Assembly (NCBI GenBank): GCA_963773835.1
Contig: CAVZCQ010000004.1
Location: forward strand, 1,178,001-1,242,000
DNA length: 64,000 bases
Direction: 5' to 3'
Source: JOPF136 sp963773835
GTDB lineage: Bacteria; Acidobacteriota; Terriglobia; Acidiferrales; UBA7541
Positions 22,623-31,590 of this stretch are shown here, piece by piece (the stretch's first letter is position 1; each line of letters begins with the position of its first letter). The position numbers and the translations under genes were made by a program. The notes beneath the pieces are model-generated. The model saw only the letters and a program-made list of their open reading frames with translations. It was not told the DNA's origin and ran no database searches.

Positions 22623-24296
22623 ATGTCTTCATCGCTGCTGCCGAGCGCGCTCGACGCTAGCACCCAGACCTTTCCCACGCTCACTCCCGAGCAGATCCGG
22701 CGAGTACGCGTTGCGGGCAAAGTGCGCAGGGTCGAGCGAGGTGAAATCCTGTTCGAGCCAGGCGCCACAAACCTTTCTTTGTTCGTTCTGCTCTCCGGGG
22801 CGATGGAAATCGTTCAGCCCGATCTCCACGGGGAGAAGCCGGTTGCCAAACACTCCCCTGGCGAGTTCACGGGCGAGCTCAACATGATCTCCGGGCGCCG
22901 CTCGCTCGTGCGCGGGCGCATCACCGAGCCCGGAGAGATCCTTGAACTCAGCGCCGATGAGTTCCGCTTGCTCATTGCCCGCGACGCAGAGTTGAGCGAT
23001 GTTTTCATGCGCGCGTTCATCCTGCGCCGCCTGATCCTGATCCAGAAAGGTCTTGGAAATCTGGTTCTACTGGGGTCCCAACACTCCGCACAGACGCTTC
23101 GCCTGCGGGAGTTTTTGACCCGCAACGGGCAGCCGTTTGTCTACATGGATCTGGACGCGGACGCGGATGCGCAGGAGTTGCTGGACCGGTTCCAGGTGAA
23201 GCTGGAGGAAATTCCGGTGGTGATTTGCAGCAACCGCGGGGTGCTGCGCAATCCGACGATTCCGAAATTGGCGGATTGTCTGGGCCTCAACATCAATATC
23301 GACGAATCGCAGGTCCGCGATCTCATCATCGTCGGTGCTGGACCGGCTGGGCTGGCCGCGGCGGTGTACGCGGCTTCGGAGGGCCTAGACGCGCTGGTGA
23401 TCGAGACCGCTTCGCCGGGAGGCCAGGCGGGGTCGAGCTCCAAGATCGAAAATTATCTGGGATTCCCGCTGGGAATCTCCGGGCAGGAGCTGGCGGCGCG
23501 GGCCAAAACGCAGGCGGAGAAATTCGGGGCGAAGATGATGGTGGCGCACAGCGTCCGGAAGCTAGAGTGCACGAAGCGGCCGTACCAGGTGGTTCTGGAC
23601 AACGGCAACGCGCTGGCCGCGCGGGCCGTGGTGGTGGCCACCGGGGCGCAGTACAACAAACCTCGAATCGCCAACCTGGAAAAATTCGAAGGCCTGGGCG
23701 TGTATTACGGCGCGACGTACATGGAGTCACAGTTGTGCGAGCAGCGGGAAATCGTGGTTCTGGGGGGAGGAAATTCGGCGGGACAGGCGGCGGTGTACCT
23801 GGCGCAAACGGCGCGGAAGGTGCACATGATCGTGCGTTCGGGGCGGCTCGCGGACACCATGTCGCGCTACCTGATCCGGCGCATCGAAGAAAACCCCGCG
23901 ATCGAGCTGCACTACGGAACGGAACTGGTGAGCCTGGAAGGAGACACGCAACTGGAGCGCGTGGTGTGGCGGGACAAAGCGACGGGCGAGACGTCGGCGC
24001 ATGACATCTGCCACGTGTTCATCATGGCCGGGGCCACACCGCGGACGGAGTGGCTGCGCGGGTGCCTGGCGATGGACAGCAAAGGGTTCATCCTCACCGG
24101 GCGGGACCTGGACGCAGTGAACGGATCGTCCGGCTGGAAGCTGAAGCGCGTACCGCAGATGCTGGAGACGAGCCTTCCGGGCGTGTTTGCGGTGGGGGAC
24201 GTGCGGTCGGGAAACGTGAAGCGGGTGGCTTCCGCCGTGGGCGAGGGAGCGATATCGATTCACATGGTCCATCGCACACTGGCGGAAGCCGACTGA
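22623..24296 (+). CDS. cNMP-binding / glutaredoxin-like / thioredoxin-reductase-like fusion oxidoreductase
   Basis: A 557-residue three-part protein. Residues 15-130 form a Crp-type cyclic-nucleotide-binding beta-roll (RRVERGEILFEPGATNLSLFVLLSG, GEFTGELNMISGRRS). Residues 148-225 resemble a glutaredoxin fold (LVLLGSQHSAQTLRLREFL, EIPVVICSNRGVLRNPTIPKLADCLG), but SQHS replaces the redox CxxC. Residues 230-557 are a thioredoxin-reductase-like FAD/NADPH module with VGAGPAGLAAAVYAASEGLD, GGQAGSSSKIENYLGFP, GGGNSAGQAAVYLA and VFAVGDVRSGNVKR. The usual CxxC of TrxR is replaced by GATYMESQLC, so disulfide reduction in the standard way is unlikely. The next gene encodes a UBP-type zinc finger, a partnership also seen elsewhere. 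Possibly a ligand-gated redox sensor. Confidence 0.88.
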   Translation: MSSSLLPSALDASTQTFPTLTPEQIRRVRVAGKVRRVERGEILFEPGATNLSLFVLLSGAMEIVQPDLHGEKPVAKHSPGEFTGELNMISGRRSLVRGRITEPGEILELSADEFRLLIARDAELSDVFMRAFILRRLILIQKGLGNLVLLGSQHSAQTLRLREFLTRNGQPFVYMDLDADADAQELLDRFQVKLEEIPVVICSNRGVLRNPTIPKLADCLGLNINIDESQVRDLIIVGAGPAGLAAAVYAASEGLDALVIETASPGGQAGSSSKIENYLGFPLGISGQELAARAKTQAEKFGAKMMVAHSVRKLECTKRPYQVVLDNGNALAARAVVVATGAQYNKPRIANLEKFEGLGVYYGATYMESQLCEQREIVVLGGGNSAGQAAVYLAQTARKVHMIVRSGRLADTMSRYLIRRIEENPAIELHYGTELVSLEGDTQLERVVWRDKATGETSAHDICHVFIMAGATPRTEWLRGCLAMDSKGFILTGRDLDAVNGSSGWKLKRVPQMLETSLPGVFAVGDVRSGNVKRVASAVGEGAISIHMVHRTLAEAD

Positions 24297-24338
24297 CGGC
24301 GTCCACGCGACGGCGGCGCAGGGCACGGGAGAGCGCGC

Positions 24339-24602
24339 ATGAAGCGATGCAAACACAGGGACCAGATACGGGACGTGAAGCCGGCAACGCAGGGGTGCGA
24401 AGAGTGCCTGAAGATGGGCGATGAATGGGTGCACCTGCGGCTGTGCATGACTTGCGGGCACGTGGGCTGCTGCGATTCTTCGAAGAACCGGCATGCGACG
24501 AAACACTTCCGCGCGGTGAAGCACCCGATCATGCGGTCGATCGAGCCTGGGGAAAACTGGGGCTGGTGCTACGTGGATGAGGTCGAACTAGAATTTTCCT
24601 GA
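24339..24602 (+). CDS. UBP-type zinc-finger protein
   Basis: An 87-residue protein consisting of a single ZnF-UBP domain. The Cys/His ligand pattern is C-x-H at the start (RCKHRD), then GCEECLKMG, LRLCMTCGHVGCCDSS, RHATKHFRAVKHPIMRS and GENWGWCYVDE. In eukaryotes this domain binds ubiquitin C-termini. In bacteria it usually neighbours or is fused to the cNMP/TrxR-like oxidoreductase, as here, 42 bp downstream. The role is unknown. Confidence 0.9.
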   Translation: MKRCKHRDQIRDVKPATQGCEECLKMGDEWVHLRLCMTCGHVGCCDSSKNRHATKHFRAVKHPIMRSIEPGENWGWCYVDEVELEFS

Positions 24603-24619
24603 GCCGGGCGAAGCCCGGC
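24603..24619. terminator. Short GC-rich hairpin between convergent genes
   Basis: GCCGGGC-GAA-GCCCGGC is a perfect 7-bp stem immediately after the UBP gene stop. It faces the transketolase 3' end. There is no T-run. Confidence 0.45.
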
Positions 24620-24662
24620 GCGTCACTGGGGACCGCGCGCGGCTGGAACGATGCGGCCGGCG

Positions 24663-26915
24663 CTAACAGGGCACGACGATCTCATCGCACTCGCGGCAGC
24701 GATACGAAAAGGCCGGATTCGCCCGCATCCAGGCCAGGCAGCACGCGGGGCAGACTTCCGGCGACGCCCTCTCGCAATCCGCGCAGATCTCATCCATGGG
24801 CAGCGGAAACTCGCGGAAATACTCCTCGAAGGTCACTGCGCGATGACAGTAGCTGCACTCGACCGCAGCCAACTGCGTCTCCGGCTTCAACGGGGAAGGC
24901 CTCAACTCCCGTTTTCTCGCGTAGAGAGTCAGCACGCGCTCGGCGATATGTTCCGCGGTGAGCCCGATGGCCTGCACCAGTTCCCAGGGCTTCCCGGAAA
25001 GCCCGAAGCGGTCTTCCACTCCGATCATGTCCAGCAGGAGAGGATGGGCAAAATCCTCTCGCTCGCGAAGGATGGCTCCTGCGATGAGATTGCCGAAGCC
25101 GCCTTTCTGATGCTCTTCCACGGTCAGCACGAGCCGGGTCGCGGCGGCTGCCGCGACGAGCGCTGCGGTATCCAGCGGCTTGACGGTGTGAATGTTCAGC
25201 ACGCGCGCTTCGATCCCATAATCCTCCCTCAGCAGCCAGGCGGCGCGCATCGCTTCCGGGACCATGGGACCGCAGGCCACGATGGCGGCGTCTTCTGCCT
25301 CGCTGCGATAGTCCGTGGACAGCACAGTTTCGAATGCGTCGAGGAATTGCGGCTTCTGCCCGCGATAGCGGATGACGTTCGCAACGCCGAATTTGTAGGG
25401 CGTCTCGAGCGTTGTGACCAGGGGCGTAGCTTCCCGCGCAAATCGCACGTAGGCCGGCCCTTCCAATTCCAGCAAGCAGTAGCGCGTGGCCCTTTCCGTC
25501 TCGACTGAATCGCAGGGGACTTCCACATGCATGTTCGGGAGGATGCTCATCAGCGAGATTTCTTCGAGCGACTGGTGGGTGGCGCCATCCGGGCCCACGG
25601 AGATGCCGCCGTGGGCGCCCGCAATCTTCACGTTCAGATTGTTGTAGCAGACGGTGGTGCGCAGTTGGTCCCAGGCGCGGCCGGAGGCGAACACGCCGTA
25701 CGTGCCGGTGACGGGAATCAGACCCTCGCGGGCCATGCCGCTGGCGACACCCATCATGTTCTGCTCGGCGATGCCCACGCTGGTCACTCGCGCGAGCCGC
25801 TCGGGATGTTTGGCTTCGAAATCCGCGATGCGGATGGAACCGGAAATGTCCGCGTGAATGGTGCAGACGCGCTCGTCTACGCCAGCCGCTTCCAGTGCGC
25901 GCCCAAACCCCATGCGGGTCGGATCCATGGCCACTTTCATGTTCTCGCGCGCATTCCACCAATAGTCCCGGCCGGAGAGCGGGAGCCGGCGCCGGGTTTC
26001 CTCGGTGACGCGCCGGGCGCTCTCCCCGGCGCGGTCCAGCATGCGGTCGATGCGCTGCCTGGGAACAGCGGGCGTGACCAGCTCGGCCATGGCCTTTTCA
26101 TACTGCTCGCGATTGGGAGCCACGCCGTGCCAGCTCGCCTGGTTCTCCATGAAGGAAACGCCTTTGCCCTTCACCGTGTGGGCGATGATGACCGTGGGAT
26201 TCTCTGTGTGCTTGGCCGCGGCGTCGAATGAGCGGAGAATCTCTTCGAGATTGTGACCGTCAATCTCGATCACGTTCCAGCCGAAGGCCGCGTATTTTGC
26301 GCCGATCGGCTCGATCCCCATCACTTCCTGCACCCAGCCGTCGATTTGCAGCCGGTTCTGGTCGACGATGCCGCAGAGATTGTCGAGCCGGTAATGGCCT
26401 GCCGCCATGGCCGCTTCCCAGATGCTTCCCTCCTGCTGTTCTCCGTCGCCCATGATGCAATAGACGCGATGCGGTTCCAGGCGGCGCTTTGCTGCCAGCG
26501 CGCTCCCCACGGCCACGCTCAGTCCCTGGCCCAGCGAGCCGCTGGAGATCTCCACCCCTGGAACCTTCAGCCGGTTCGGATGGCCTTCAAAGGGCGAGCC
26601 CAATTGCCGCAGCGTGACGGTGTCCTCCACAGGAAAGTAGCCTGCGCGGCCCAAAGCGACGTACAACGCGGGGGCCTTATGGCCCGCCGACCAGAACACG
26701 CGGTCCCGGCCCGGCCACGAGGGCTGGTTCGGGTCGTGGTTAAGAACGTTCAAATAGAGAGCTGCTGCGACGTCCAGAATGGAGAGTGAGCCGCCCGGAT
26801 GTCCGGAGCCAGCGGCGAAAATATCCGTGATGACGAGGGCGCGCATCTCCTGCGCGGCCAGGCGAAGTTCTTCCACTCCCAGGCGGGGACCACGTTGCTC
26901 ACGGGAAGAGTCCAT
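24663..26915 (-). CDS. tkt: Transketolase with Cys-rich zinc-ribbon-like C-terminal tail
   Basis: A 750-residue protein. The N-terminal TPP-binding half has AAGSGHPGGSLSILD and GDGEQQEGSIWEAAMAAGHY...DQNRLQIDG. The pyrimidine half has ADISGSIRIADFEAKHPER and GIAEQNMMGVASGMAREG. The C-terminal regulatory half has VEEHQKGGFGNLI. This is the full pentose-phosphate/Calvin enzyme that moves two-carbon ketol units between sugar phosphates. After about residue 685 comes an extra tail of about 65 residues with CSYC, CADC, CPACC, CREC and a terminal Cys, which looks like a pair of zinc ribbons and is not part of normal transketolase. I chose the ATG at 26915, with AGGAGGT just upstream. Confidence 0.9.
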   Translation of the reverse strand: MDSSREQRGPRLGVEELRLAAQEMRALVITDIFAAGSGHPGGSLSILDVAAALYLNVLNHDPNQPSWPGRDRVFWSAGHKAPALYVALGRAGYFPVEDTVTLRQLGSPFEGHPNRLKVPGVEISSGSLGQGLSVAVGSALAAKRRLEPHRVYCIMGDGEQQEGSIWEAAMAAGHYRLDNLCGIVDQNRLQIDGWVQEVMGIEPIGAKYAAFGWNVIEIDGHNLEEILRSFDAAAKHTENPTVIIAHTVKGKGVSFMENQASWHGVAPNREQYEKAMAELVTPAVPRQRIDRMLDRAGESARRVTEETRRRLPLSGRDYWWNARENMKVAMDPTRMGFGRALEAAGVDERVCTIHADISGSIRIADFEAKHPERLARVTSVGIAEQNMMGVASGMAREGLIPVTGTYGVFASGRAWDQLRTTVCYNNLNVKIAGAHGGISVGPDGATHQSLEEISLMSILPNMHVEVPCDSVETERATRYCLLELEGPAYVRFAREATPLVTTLETPYKFGVANVIRYRGQKPQFLDAFETVLSTDYRSEAEDAAIVACGPMVPEAMRAAWLLREDYGIEARVLNIHTVKPLDTAALVAAAAATRLVLTVEEHQKGGFGNLIAGAILREREDFAHPLLLDMIGVEDRFGLSGKPWELVQAIGLTAEHIAERVLTLYARKRELRPSPLKPETQLAAVECSYCHRAVTFEEYFREFPLPMDEICADCERASPEVCPACCLAWMRANPAFSYRCRECDEIVVPC

Positions 26916-27382
26916 GGCGTACCTCCTGCGGCGAAAAATGGGCCGAAAGTTCACCTGATGACTGGCGGGAACGCGCGTGACTCGCTGGTGAGAGCGTCTC
27001 AGCCACGGACAACTCGACTCTTTGAAGCAAGGGTGGTCCCGAGGTGATCGCTCAGTCTGTGATGGTGGTCACAACGAGGTGTGGTGATTGACGCCACTCG
27101 AGCCATTGCCGGGTGACGCTTCGTTCGCGCGCGCAACCAGAGAGCGTGAGGAAATTTCGGCGCACCAGTGGCGGATGGGGGTGGTTCAGCGCGGCTCGAT
27201 GGGAATACGGCCGGCGGGGCGCCAGCCGAAACGCGCAGAATCATCTCGCCGTTTCCGGCGGATTGATTTAGGATAGCGCTCCCGAAGAAGTGAGGGCGTC
27301 TGCGAGGGCTGGGAACGGGGCGGGCGCGGGGCCGAGCGATGAAGCGGCGGACCCACCTGGGGCACCGGTTGGGGGGCTGGGG
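26916..27382. other. 467-bp divergent intergenic region (tkt / coxB)
   Basis: No convincing gene. It separates the divergent transketolase and caa3 oxidase operons and holds the CRP-like boxes listed at 27059-27097. The remaining 285 bp before coxB show no clear -10/-35 pair that I can defend. Confidence 0.5.
27059..27097. promoter_or_regulatory. CRP-like operator pair upstream of the caa3 oxidase operon
   Basis: A perfect GTGA-TGGTGG-TCAC box lies at 27059-27072 within TGTGATGGTGGTCACA. A second box, GTGA-TTGACG-CCAC (7 of 8 arm bases), lies at 27084-27097, offset by 25 bp. They lie 144 bp upstream of tkt and about 290 bp upstream of coxB, so which gene they control is open. Confidence 0.55.
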
Positions 27383-28408
27383 ATGAAACTGGCGGGGATG
27401 GCCACGTTGCTCGCAGGCGGCCTGCTGGCCGCGGGCATGTGCCAGGCCGGTACCACGAATCCGATTCCCAATATATTCAAGCCGCAGTCGACGCCCGCGG
27501 ATCAGATCAACACGCTGTCGCTTTTCGTGCTCGCGGTGACGGGAATCATCTTCGTGGCTGTGTTCTGGCTTCTGGCTTACGCGGTAATCAAATTCCGGAA
27601 ACGCGCGGACGACGATGGGGGCGAGCCTCCGCAGGTGTACGGGAGCAATCCGCTGGAGCTGGCCTGGACGGTGATTCCGGTGCTGATCGTCATCGTGCTT
27701 TTTCTGGCCACGGCGCGGGTAATCCACGCGATCCAGGATGCGCCGAAACCGGCCGGGGCCATCGAAGTGACGGTGATCGGGCACCAATTCTGGTGGGAAT
27801 TCCGCTACCCGGCACTGGGGGTGGTAACGGCGAACGAGCTGCACGTTCCAGTGAGCGATCCGTCCCACCCGACGCCGACATTTCTCACGCTGCTTTCCGC
27901 GGATACCGACCACAGCTTCTGGGTGCCGCAGTTGAACGGAAAGACAGACCTGATTCCCAACCGGATCAATCACATGTGGATCGATCCACATCAGACCGGA
28001 GTGTATCTGGGCCAGTGCGCTCAGTATTGCGGCGTGCAGCACGCCAAGATGCTGCTGCGGGTGTATGTGGACTCGCGCGAGGATTTCGACCGATGGGCGG
28101 AGCAGGAGAAGAAGCCTGCACAGCCCAATGATGCGGTGAGCGCGGGACGCCGGATCTTCGAGACCACGGCGTGCATCAATTGCCACGCCGTTTCCGGGAC
28201 CGTAGCCGATGGACTGTTCGGTCCGGACCTGACGCACCTGATGAGCCGGGAAACGATCGCATCGGGGGCGGCGCTGAATACGCGCGAAAACCTGCGGCTG
28301 TGGATTCACGATCCCGAGGCCATCAAGCCGGGGTCGCTGATGCCGGCGATGAACCTGAGCGATCAGGATCTGGACGCGCTGGTGGCCTATCTGGAGACGC
28401 TGCGATGA
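27383..28408 (+). CDS. coxB: Cytochrome c oxidase subunit II with fused cytochrome c (caa3 type)
   Basis: A 341-residue precursor. The N-terminal stretch KLAGMATLLAGGLLAAGMCQAG looks like an export or lipoprotein signal. Two membrane helices follow (LSLFVLAVTGIIFVAVFWLL and LAWTVIPVLIVIVLFLATA). The cupredoxin domain has the binuclear CuA ligands in CAQYCGVQHAKM and the partner His in DTDHSFWVPQL. The C-terminal extension carries a haem c site CINCH and a late Met (SLMPAMNLS), so electrons can enter directly from small cytochromes. It leads the oxidase operon coxB-coxA-coxC. The start ATG at 27383 is preferred over upstream in-frame codons, which lack a ribosome site. Confidence 0.94.
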   Translation: MKLAGMATLLAGGLLAAGMCQAGTTNPIPNIFKPQSTPADQINTLSLFVLAVTGIIFVAVFWLLAYAVIKFRKRADDDGGEPPQVYGSNPLELAWTVIPVLIVIVLFLATARVIHAIQDAPKPAGAIEVTVIGHQFWWEFRYPALGVVTANELHVPVSDPSHPTPTFLTLLSADTDHSFWVPQLNGKTDLIPNRINHMWIDPHQTGVYLGQCAQYCGVQHAKMLLRVYVDSREDFDRWAEQEKKPAQPNDAVSAGRRIFETTACINCHAVSGTVADGLFGPDLTHLMSRETIASGAALNTRENLRLWIHDPEAIKPGSLMPAMNLSDQDLDALVAYLETLR

Positions 28409-28426
28409 GGACGAAGGCATAGCCGG

Positions 28427-30100
28427 ATGGCAACCGAATCCATGGCGCTGCCGCAGGCGGGCGCCGACTCGCGCGGGGTCGTGGAGAGGCTGCACGACTG
28501 GGTGGTGACGGTCGATCACAAAAAGATCGGCCTGATGTACATCTTCTACGCGCTCTTCTTCCTGGTGATTGGCGGAATTGAAGCGACCATCATCCGCATC
28601 CAGCTCATCGTTCCGCACAACCATTTCGTATCGCCGCAGGTGTTCAACCGCATGATGACCATGCACGGCACGACGATGATTTTCTTCGTGGCCATGCCGG
28701 TGCTGTTCGGATTCGGAAATTACCTGGTGCCGCTGATGATCGGCGCGAGGGACATGGCCTTTCCGCGGCTGAATGCGTGGAGCTTCTGGCTGATGGCCTT
28801 TGGAGGGCTGCTCCTGTACTTCAGTTTCCTGGGAGGAGACGGGCTTTACGGAGCGGGGAGCGCGCCGGATGTGGGCTGGTTTGCGTACGCACCGCTGACC
28901 TCGTCGACGTTTTCCAAGGGGCATAGCACCGACTTCTGGACGCTGGCGTTGCTGGTGTCGGGATTCGGGAGCATTGGAACCGCTGTGAATTTCATCGCGA
29001 CGATCGTGTGCATGCGGTGTCCGGGAATGACGCTGAACAAAATGCCGTTACTGGCGTGGATGAACCTGGTGATGGGTGGCCTGGTGGTGCTGGCCATCTC
29101 GCCGCTGACGGCGGCGCAAATCATGCTGGTGCTCGACCGGTATCTGGGGGCGCATTTTTTTGACACGCAGGCGGGCGGCTCGGCGGCCATCTGGATGCAC
29201 TTCTTCTGGATTTTCGGGCATCCGGAGGTGTACGTGCTGATCATCCCCTGCTTTGCGTTCGCCTCGGAGATCATCCCGGTGTTTTCGAGGAAGCCGATCT
29301 TCGGGTATCCGGTGATGGTAGGGGCGACGGTGGGGATCGGATTCGTGAGTCTGACGGTGTGGGCGCACCACATGTTCACGATCGGGATGACTTCGTACGC
29401 GAACGCGTTCTTCGTGTTTTCCACGATGGTGGTGGGAATCCCGACGGGGATCAAAATCTTCAATTGGATCGGGACGATGTGGGGCGGAAAAATCATATTC
29501 AAAGCGCCGATGCTGTTCTGCATCGCCTTCATATTCCAGTTCCTGATCGCGGGGCTGACGGGGATCATGCTGTCTGCCGCGCCGTTCAACTGGCAACTGG
29601 GCAATTCCTACTTTGTGGTGGCGCACTTCCATTACGTGATCGTGGGGGGGATCCTGTTCACGCTGTTCGGGGCCTTTTACTACTGGTTCCCGAAAGCCAC
29701 GGGACGGATGTACAACGAGGCGCTGGCCAAGACCCACTTCTGGCTGTTCATCATCGGGTTCCACCTGACCTTCGACACCATGCACATCCCCGGGATGCTG
29801 GGGATGCCGCGGCGGATCTACACGTACGAACCGGGGCGCGGGTGGGACGTGTGGAATCTGATCATCACCATCGGTGTGGCTTTTCAGATCGCCGGAGTAC
29901 TGGTGTTCGTCGGAAATATGCTGTGGTCTTTCTTCAAGGGCAAGGAGTGCGGCAACGATCCCTGGGACGCGTGGACGCTGGAGTGGTCCACGAGCTCGCC
30001 CCCGCCGGAGTACAACTTTGCGACGATTCCGGTGGTGAGGAGCCGCCGCCCGCTGTGGGACTTGAAGCACCCGGAAGATCCGGACTGGAAGTATGAATAA
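28427..30100 (+). CDS. coxA: Cytochrome c oxidase subunit I
   Basis: A 557-residue protein with 12 membrane helices. It has the haem a/a3-CuB ligands in MTMHGTTMIFF, WIFGHPEVYVLIIP (CuB His and cross-linked Tyr, plus the Glu of A1-type oxidases), WAHHMFTIGM and VAHFHYVIVGG. It reduces oxygen to water and pumps protons in the cytoplasmic membrane. It lies 18 bp after coxB. The Glu in GHPEV assigns it to type A1 haem-copper oxidases. Confidence 0.96.
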   Translation: MATESMALPQAGADSRGVVERLHDWVVTVDHKKIGLMYIFYALFFLVIGGIEATIIRIQLIVPHNHFVSPQVFNRMMTMHGTTMIFFVAMPVLFGFGNYLVPLMIGARDMAFPRLNAWSFWLMAFGGLLLYFSFLGGDGLYGAGSAPDVGWFAYAPLTSSTFSKGHSTDFWTLALLVSGFGSIGTAVNFIATIVCMRCPGMTLNKMPLLAWMNLVMGGLVVLAISPLTAAQIMLVLDRYLGAHFFDTQAGGSAAIWMHFFWIFGHPEVYVLIIPCFAFASEIIPVFSRKPIFGYPVMVGATVGIGFVSLTVWAHHMFTIGMTSYANAFFVFSTMVVGIPTGIKIFNWIGTMWGGKIIFKAPMLFCIAFIFQFLIAGLTGIMLSAAPFNWQLGNSYFVVAHFHYVIVGGILFTLFGAFYYWFPKATGRMYNEALAKTHFWLFIIGFHLTFDTMHIPGMLGMPRRIYTYEPGRGWDVWNLIITIGVAFQIAGVLVFVGNMLWSFFKGKECGNDPWDAWTLEWSTSSPPPEYNFATIPVVRSRRPLWDLKHPEDPDWKYE

Positions 30101-30115
30101 CGTGGAGATTTGGCG

Positions 30116-30709
30116 ATGAGCGAGAGTTCGGTGGCCCCGCAGGCACTCGAACCGCAGTGGGTGCTGCCCTCGCGCGGGCAGGTGGGGATGGTCGGACTGA
30201 TTCTGGCCGAATCCGCAATCTTCACGATTTTCGTGGTGGCCTACCTTTTCTACATCGGAAAGAGTTTGAGCGGCCCGACGCCGGAAGTGCTGGAGCTGCC
30301 CATTTTCGCTTCGGTGTGCCTGCTTTCGAGCAGCCTGACGATTCATTTCGCGGTGGCGGCGCTGAGGCAGGGGAAGGTGGGTGGGTTCGGAATGTGGTGG
30401 TTCGCGACGGTGGCGCTGGGCGGAATCTTTCTCGGGGCGACGGGGCGGGAGTGGTATCACCTGATCTATGACAAGGGCCTGACGATCCGGACGAATCTTT
30501 TCGGAACCACATATTACTCGCTCGTGGGACTGCACGCCTTCCACGTAACCGCGGGCCTCGCCGGCCTGCTGCTGGGGCTGATCTTCACGCTGATGGGCAA
30601 AGTGCATCAGGAACACGCAGAGCGCGCCGACGTATTTTCGCTGTACTGGCACTTTGTGGACGCGGTGTGGGTGGTGGTTTTTACGGTGGTCTACATCATC
30701 GGGCGGTGA
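30116..30709 (+). CDS. coxC: Cytochrome c oxidase subunit III
   Basis: A 197-residue membrane protein with five helices. The segments VGMVGLILAESAIFTIFVVAYLFY and TYYSLVGLHAFHVTAGLAGLL, and the ending YWHFVDAVWVVVFTVVYI, are the standard subunit III signatures. It stabilises subunit I and its proton uptake. The ATG at 30116 has GGAG upstream; the gap to coxA is 15 bp. Confidence 0.94.
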   Translation: MSESSVAPQALEPQWVLPSRGQVGMVGLILAESAIFTIFVVAYLFYIGKSLSGPTPEVLELPIFASVCLLSSSLTIHFAVAALRQGKVGGFGMWWFATVALGGIFLGATGREWYHLIYDKGLTIRTNLFGTTYYSLVGLHAFHVTAGLAGLLLGLIFTLMGKVHQEHAERADVFSLYWHFVDAVWVVVFTVVYIIGR

Positions 30710-30723
30710 GCGAAGGGGAGAGA

Positions 30724-31590
30724 ATGGCGATTGCGAATCCGCACGCGGGAGCGGGAAAGGGCGCGCCGGCTAGCGTCACGCTGCCGGCGCCGACGGCCTG
30801 GCCGATCGTGCTGGCGTTCGGCGTGACTCTGCTGTTCGCCGGCATGGTGACGGACGCCTCGCTGAGCATACTGGGGGCGCTCGTGAGCGTGGCGGGCGCC
30901 ACGGGCTGGTTCCGGGATGTGCTTCCCCACGAGAAACATCAAACCGTGGCACTCGAGGAAGAAGCGGTGACCATCACAACAGCGCGGCGGCAGGTGGCGC
31001 GGCTTCCCCTCGCGCCGGATCTCCCCCGGGCGCTTCTCCCCCTGGAGCTGTATCCCATCTCGGCGGGAATCAAGGGAGGGCTGGCGGGAAGCGTGGGCAT
31101 GGCGGTGATGGCTTGCGCTTACGGAGTTCTGAAACAATCGAGCATCTGGTATCCAATCAATCTGCTGGCCGCGTCGGCGGAGCTGCCCGGACTGGAGCTG
31201 ACCACCGCATCGCTGAGAGCGTTCCATCTCAACGCTTTTCTGCTGGCGAGTTTTCTCCATCTGGTCACTTCCCTGATGGTGGGTCTCCTCTACGGCGCGA
31301 TGCTGCCGATGTTCCCGCGGCGGCCGATACTGCTGGGAGGAGTGATCGCGCCGGTTCTGTGGACGGGATTAATCCACAGCGTGCTGGAACTGGTGAATCC
31401 GGTGCTGAACGAGCGCATCGACTGGCGGTGGTTCATCGCTTCGCAATGCGCGTTCGGAGTGCTGGCCGGGCTGGTGGTGAGGCGGCAGAATCCCGTGCGC
31501 ACGCGCCAAATCATGCCCTTCTCCGTGCTGGCGGGAATCGAGGCGCCGGGAGCGATGCATGAGAAGGGCGGAGAGGGCGGTAAAGAGTGA
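30724..31590 (+). CDS. Membrane protein of the oxidase operon, function unknown
   Basis: A 288-residue protein with about six hydrophobic helices. The first two (WPIVLAFGVTLLFAGMVTD, LSILGALVSVAGATGWF) resemble the short subunit IV-like proteins of caa3 oxidases. They are followed by a soluble loop (LPHEKHQTVALEEEAV) and four more helices ending in WFIASQCAFGVLAGLVVRRQ. Position between coxC and the dihaem cytochrome suggests an accessory or assembly role linking oxidase and quinol reductase. I do not recognise a named family for the whole protein. The stop overlaps the next GTG start. Confidence 0.75.
   Translation: MAIANPHAGAGKGAPASVTLPAPTAWPIVLAFGVTLLFAGMVTDASLSILGALVSVAGATGWFRDVLPHEKHQTVALEEEAVTITTARRQVARLPLAPDLPRALLPLELYPISAGIKGGLAGSVGMAVMACAYGVLKQSSIWYPINLLAASAELPGLELTTASLRAFHLNAFLLASFLHLVTSLMVGLLYGAMLPMFPRRPILLGGVIAPVLWTGLIHSVLELVNPVLNERIDWRWFIASQCAFGVLAGLVVRRQNPVRTRQIMPFSVLAGIEAPGAMHEKGGEGGKE

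Noticed and set aside
26916..26954. N-terminal extension of the transketolase
   Set aside because: The added residues are Arg-rich without conservation, and the AGGAGGT site lies just before the ATG at 26915.
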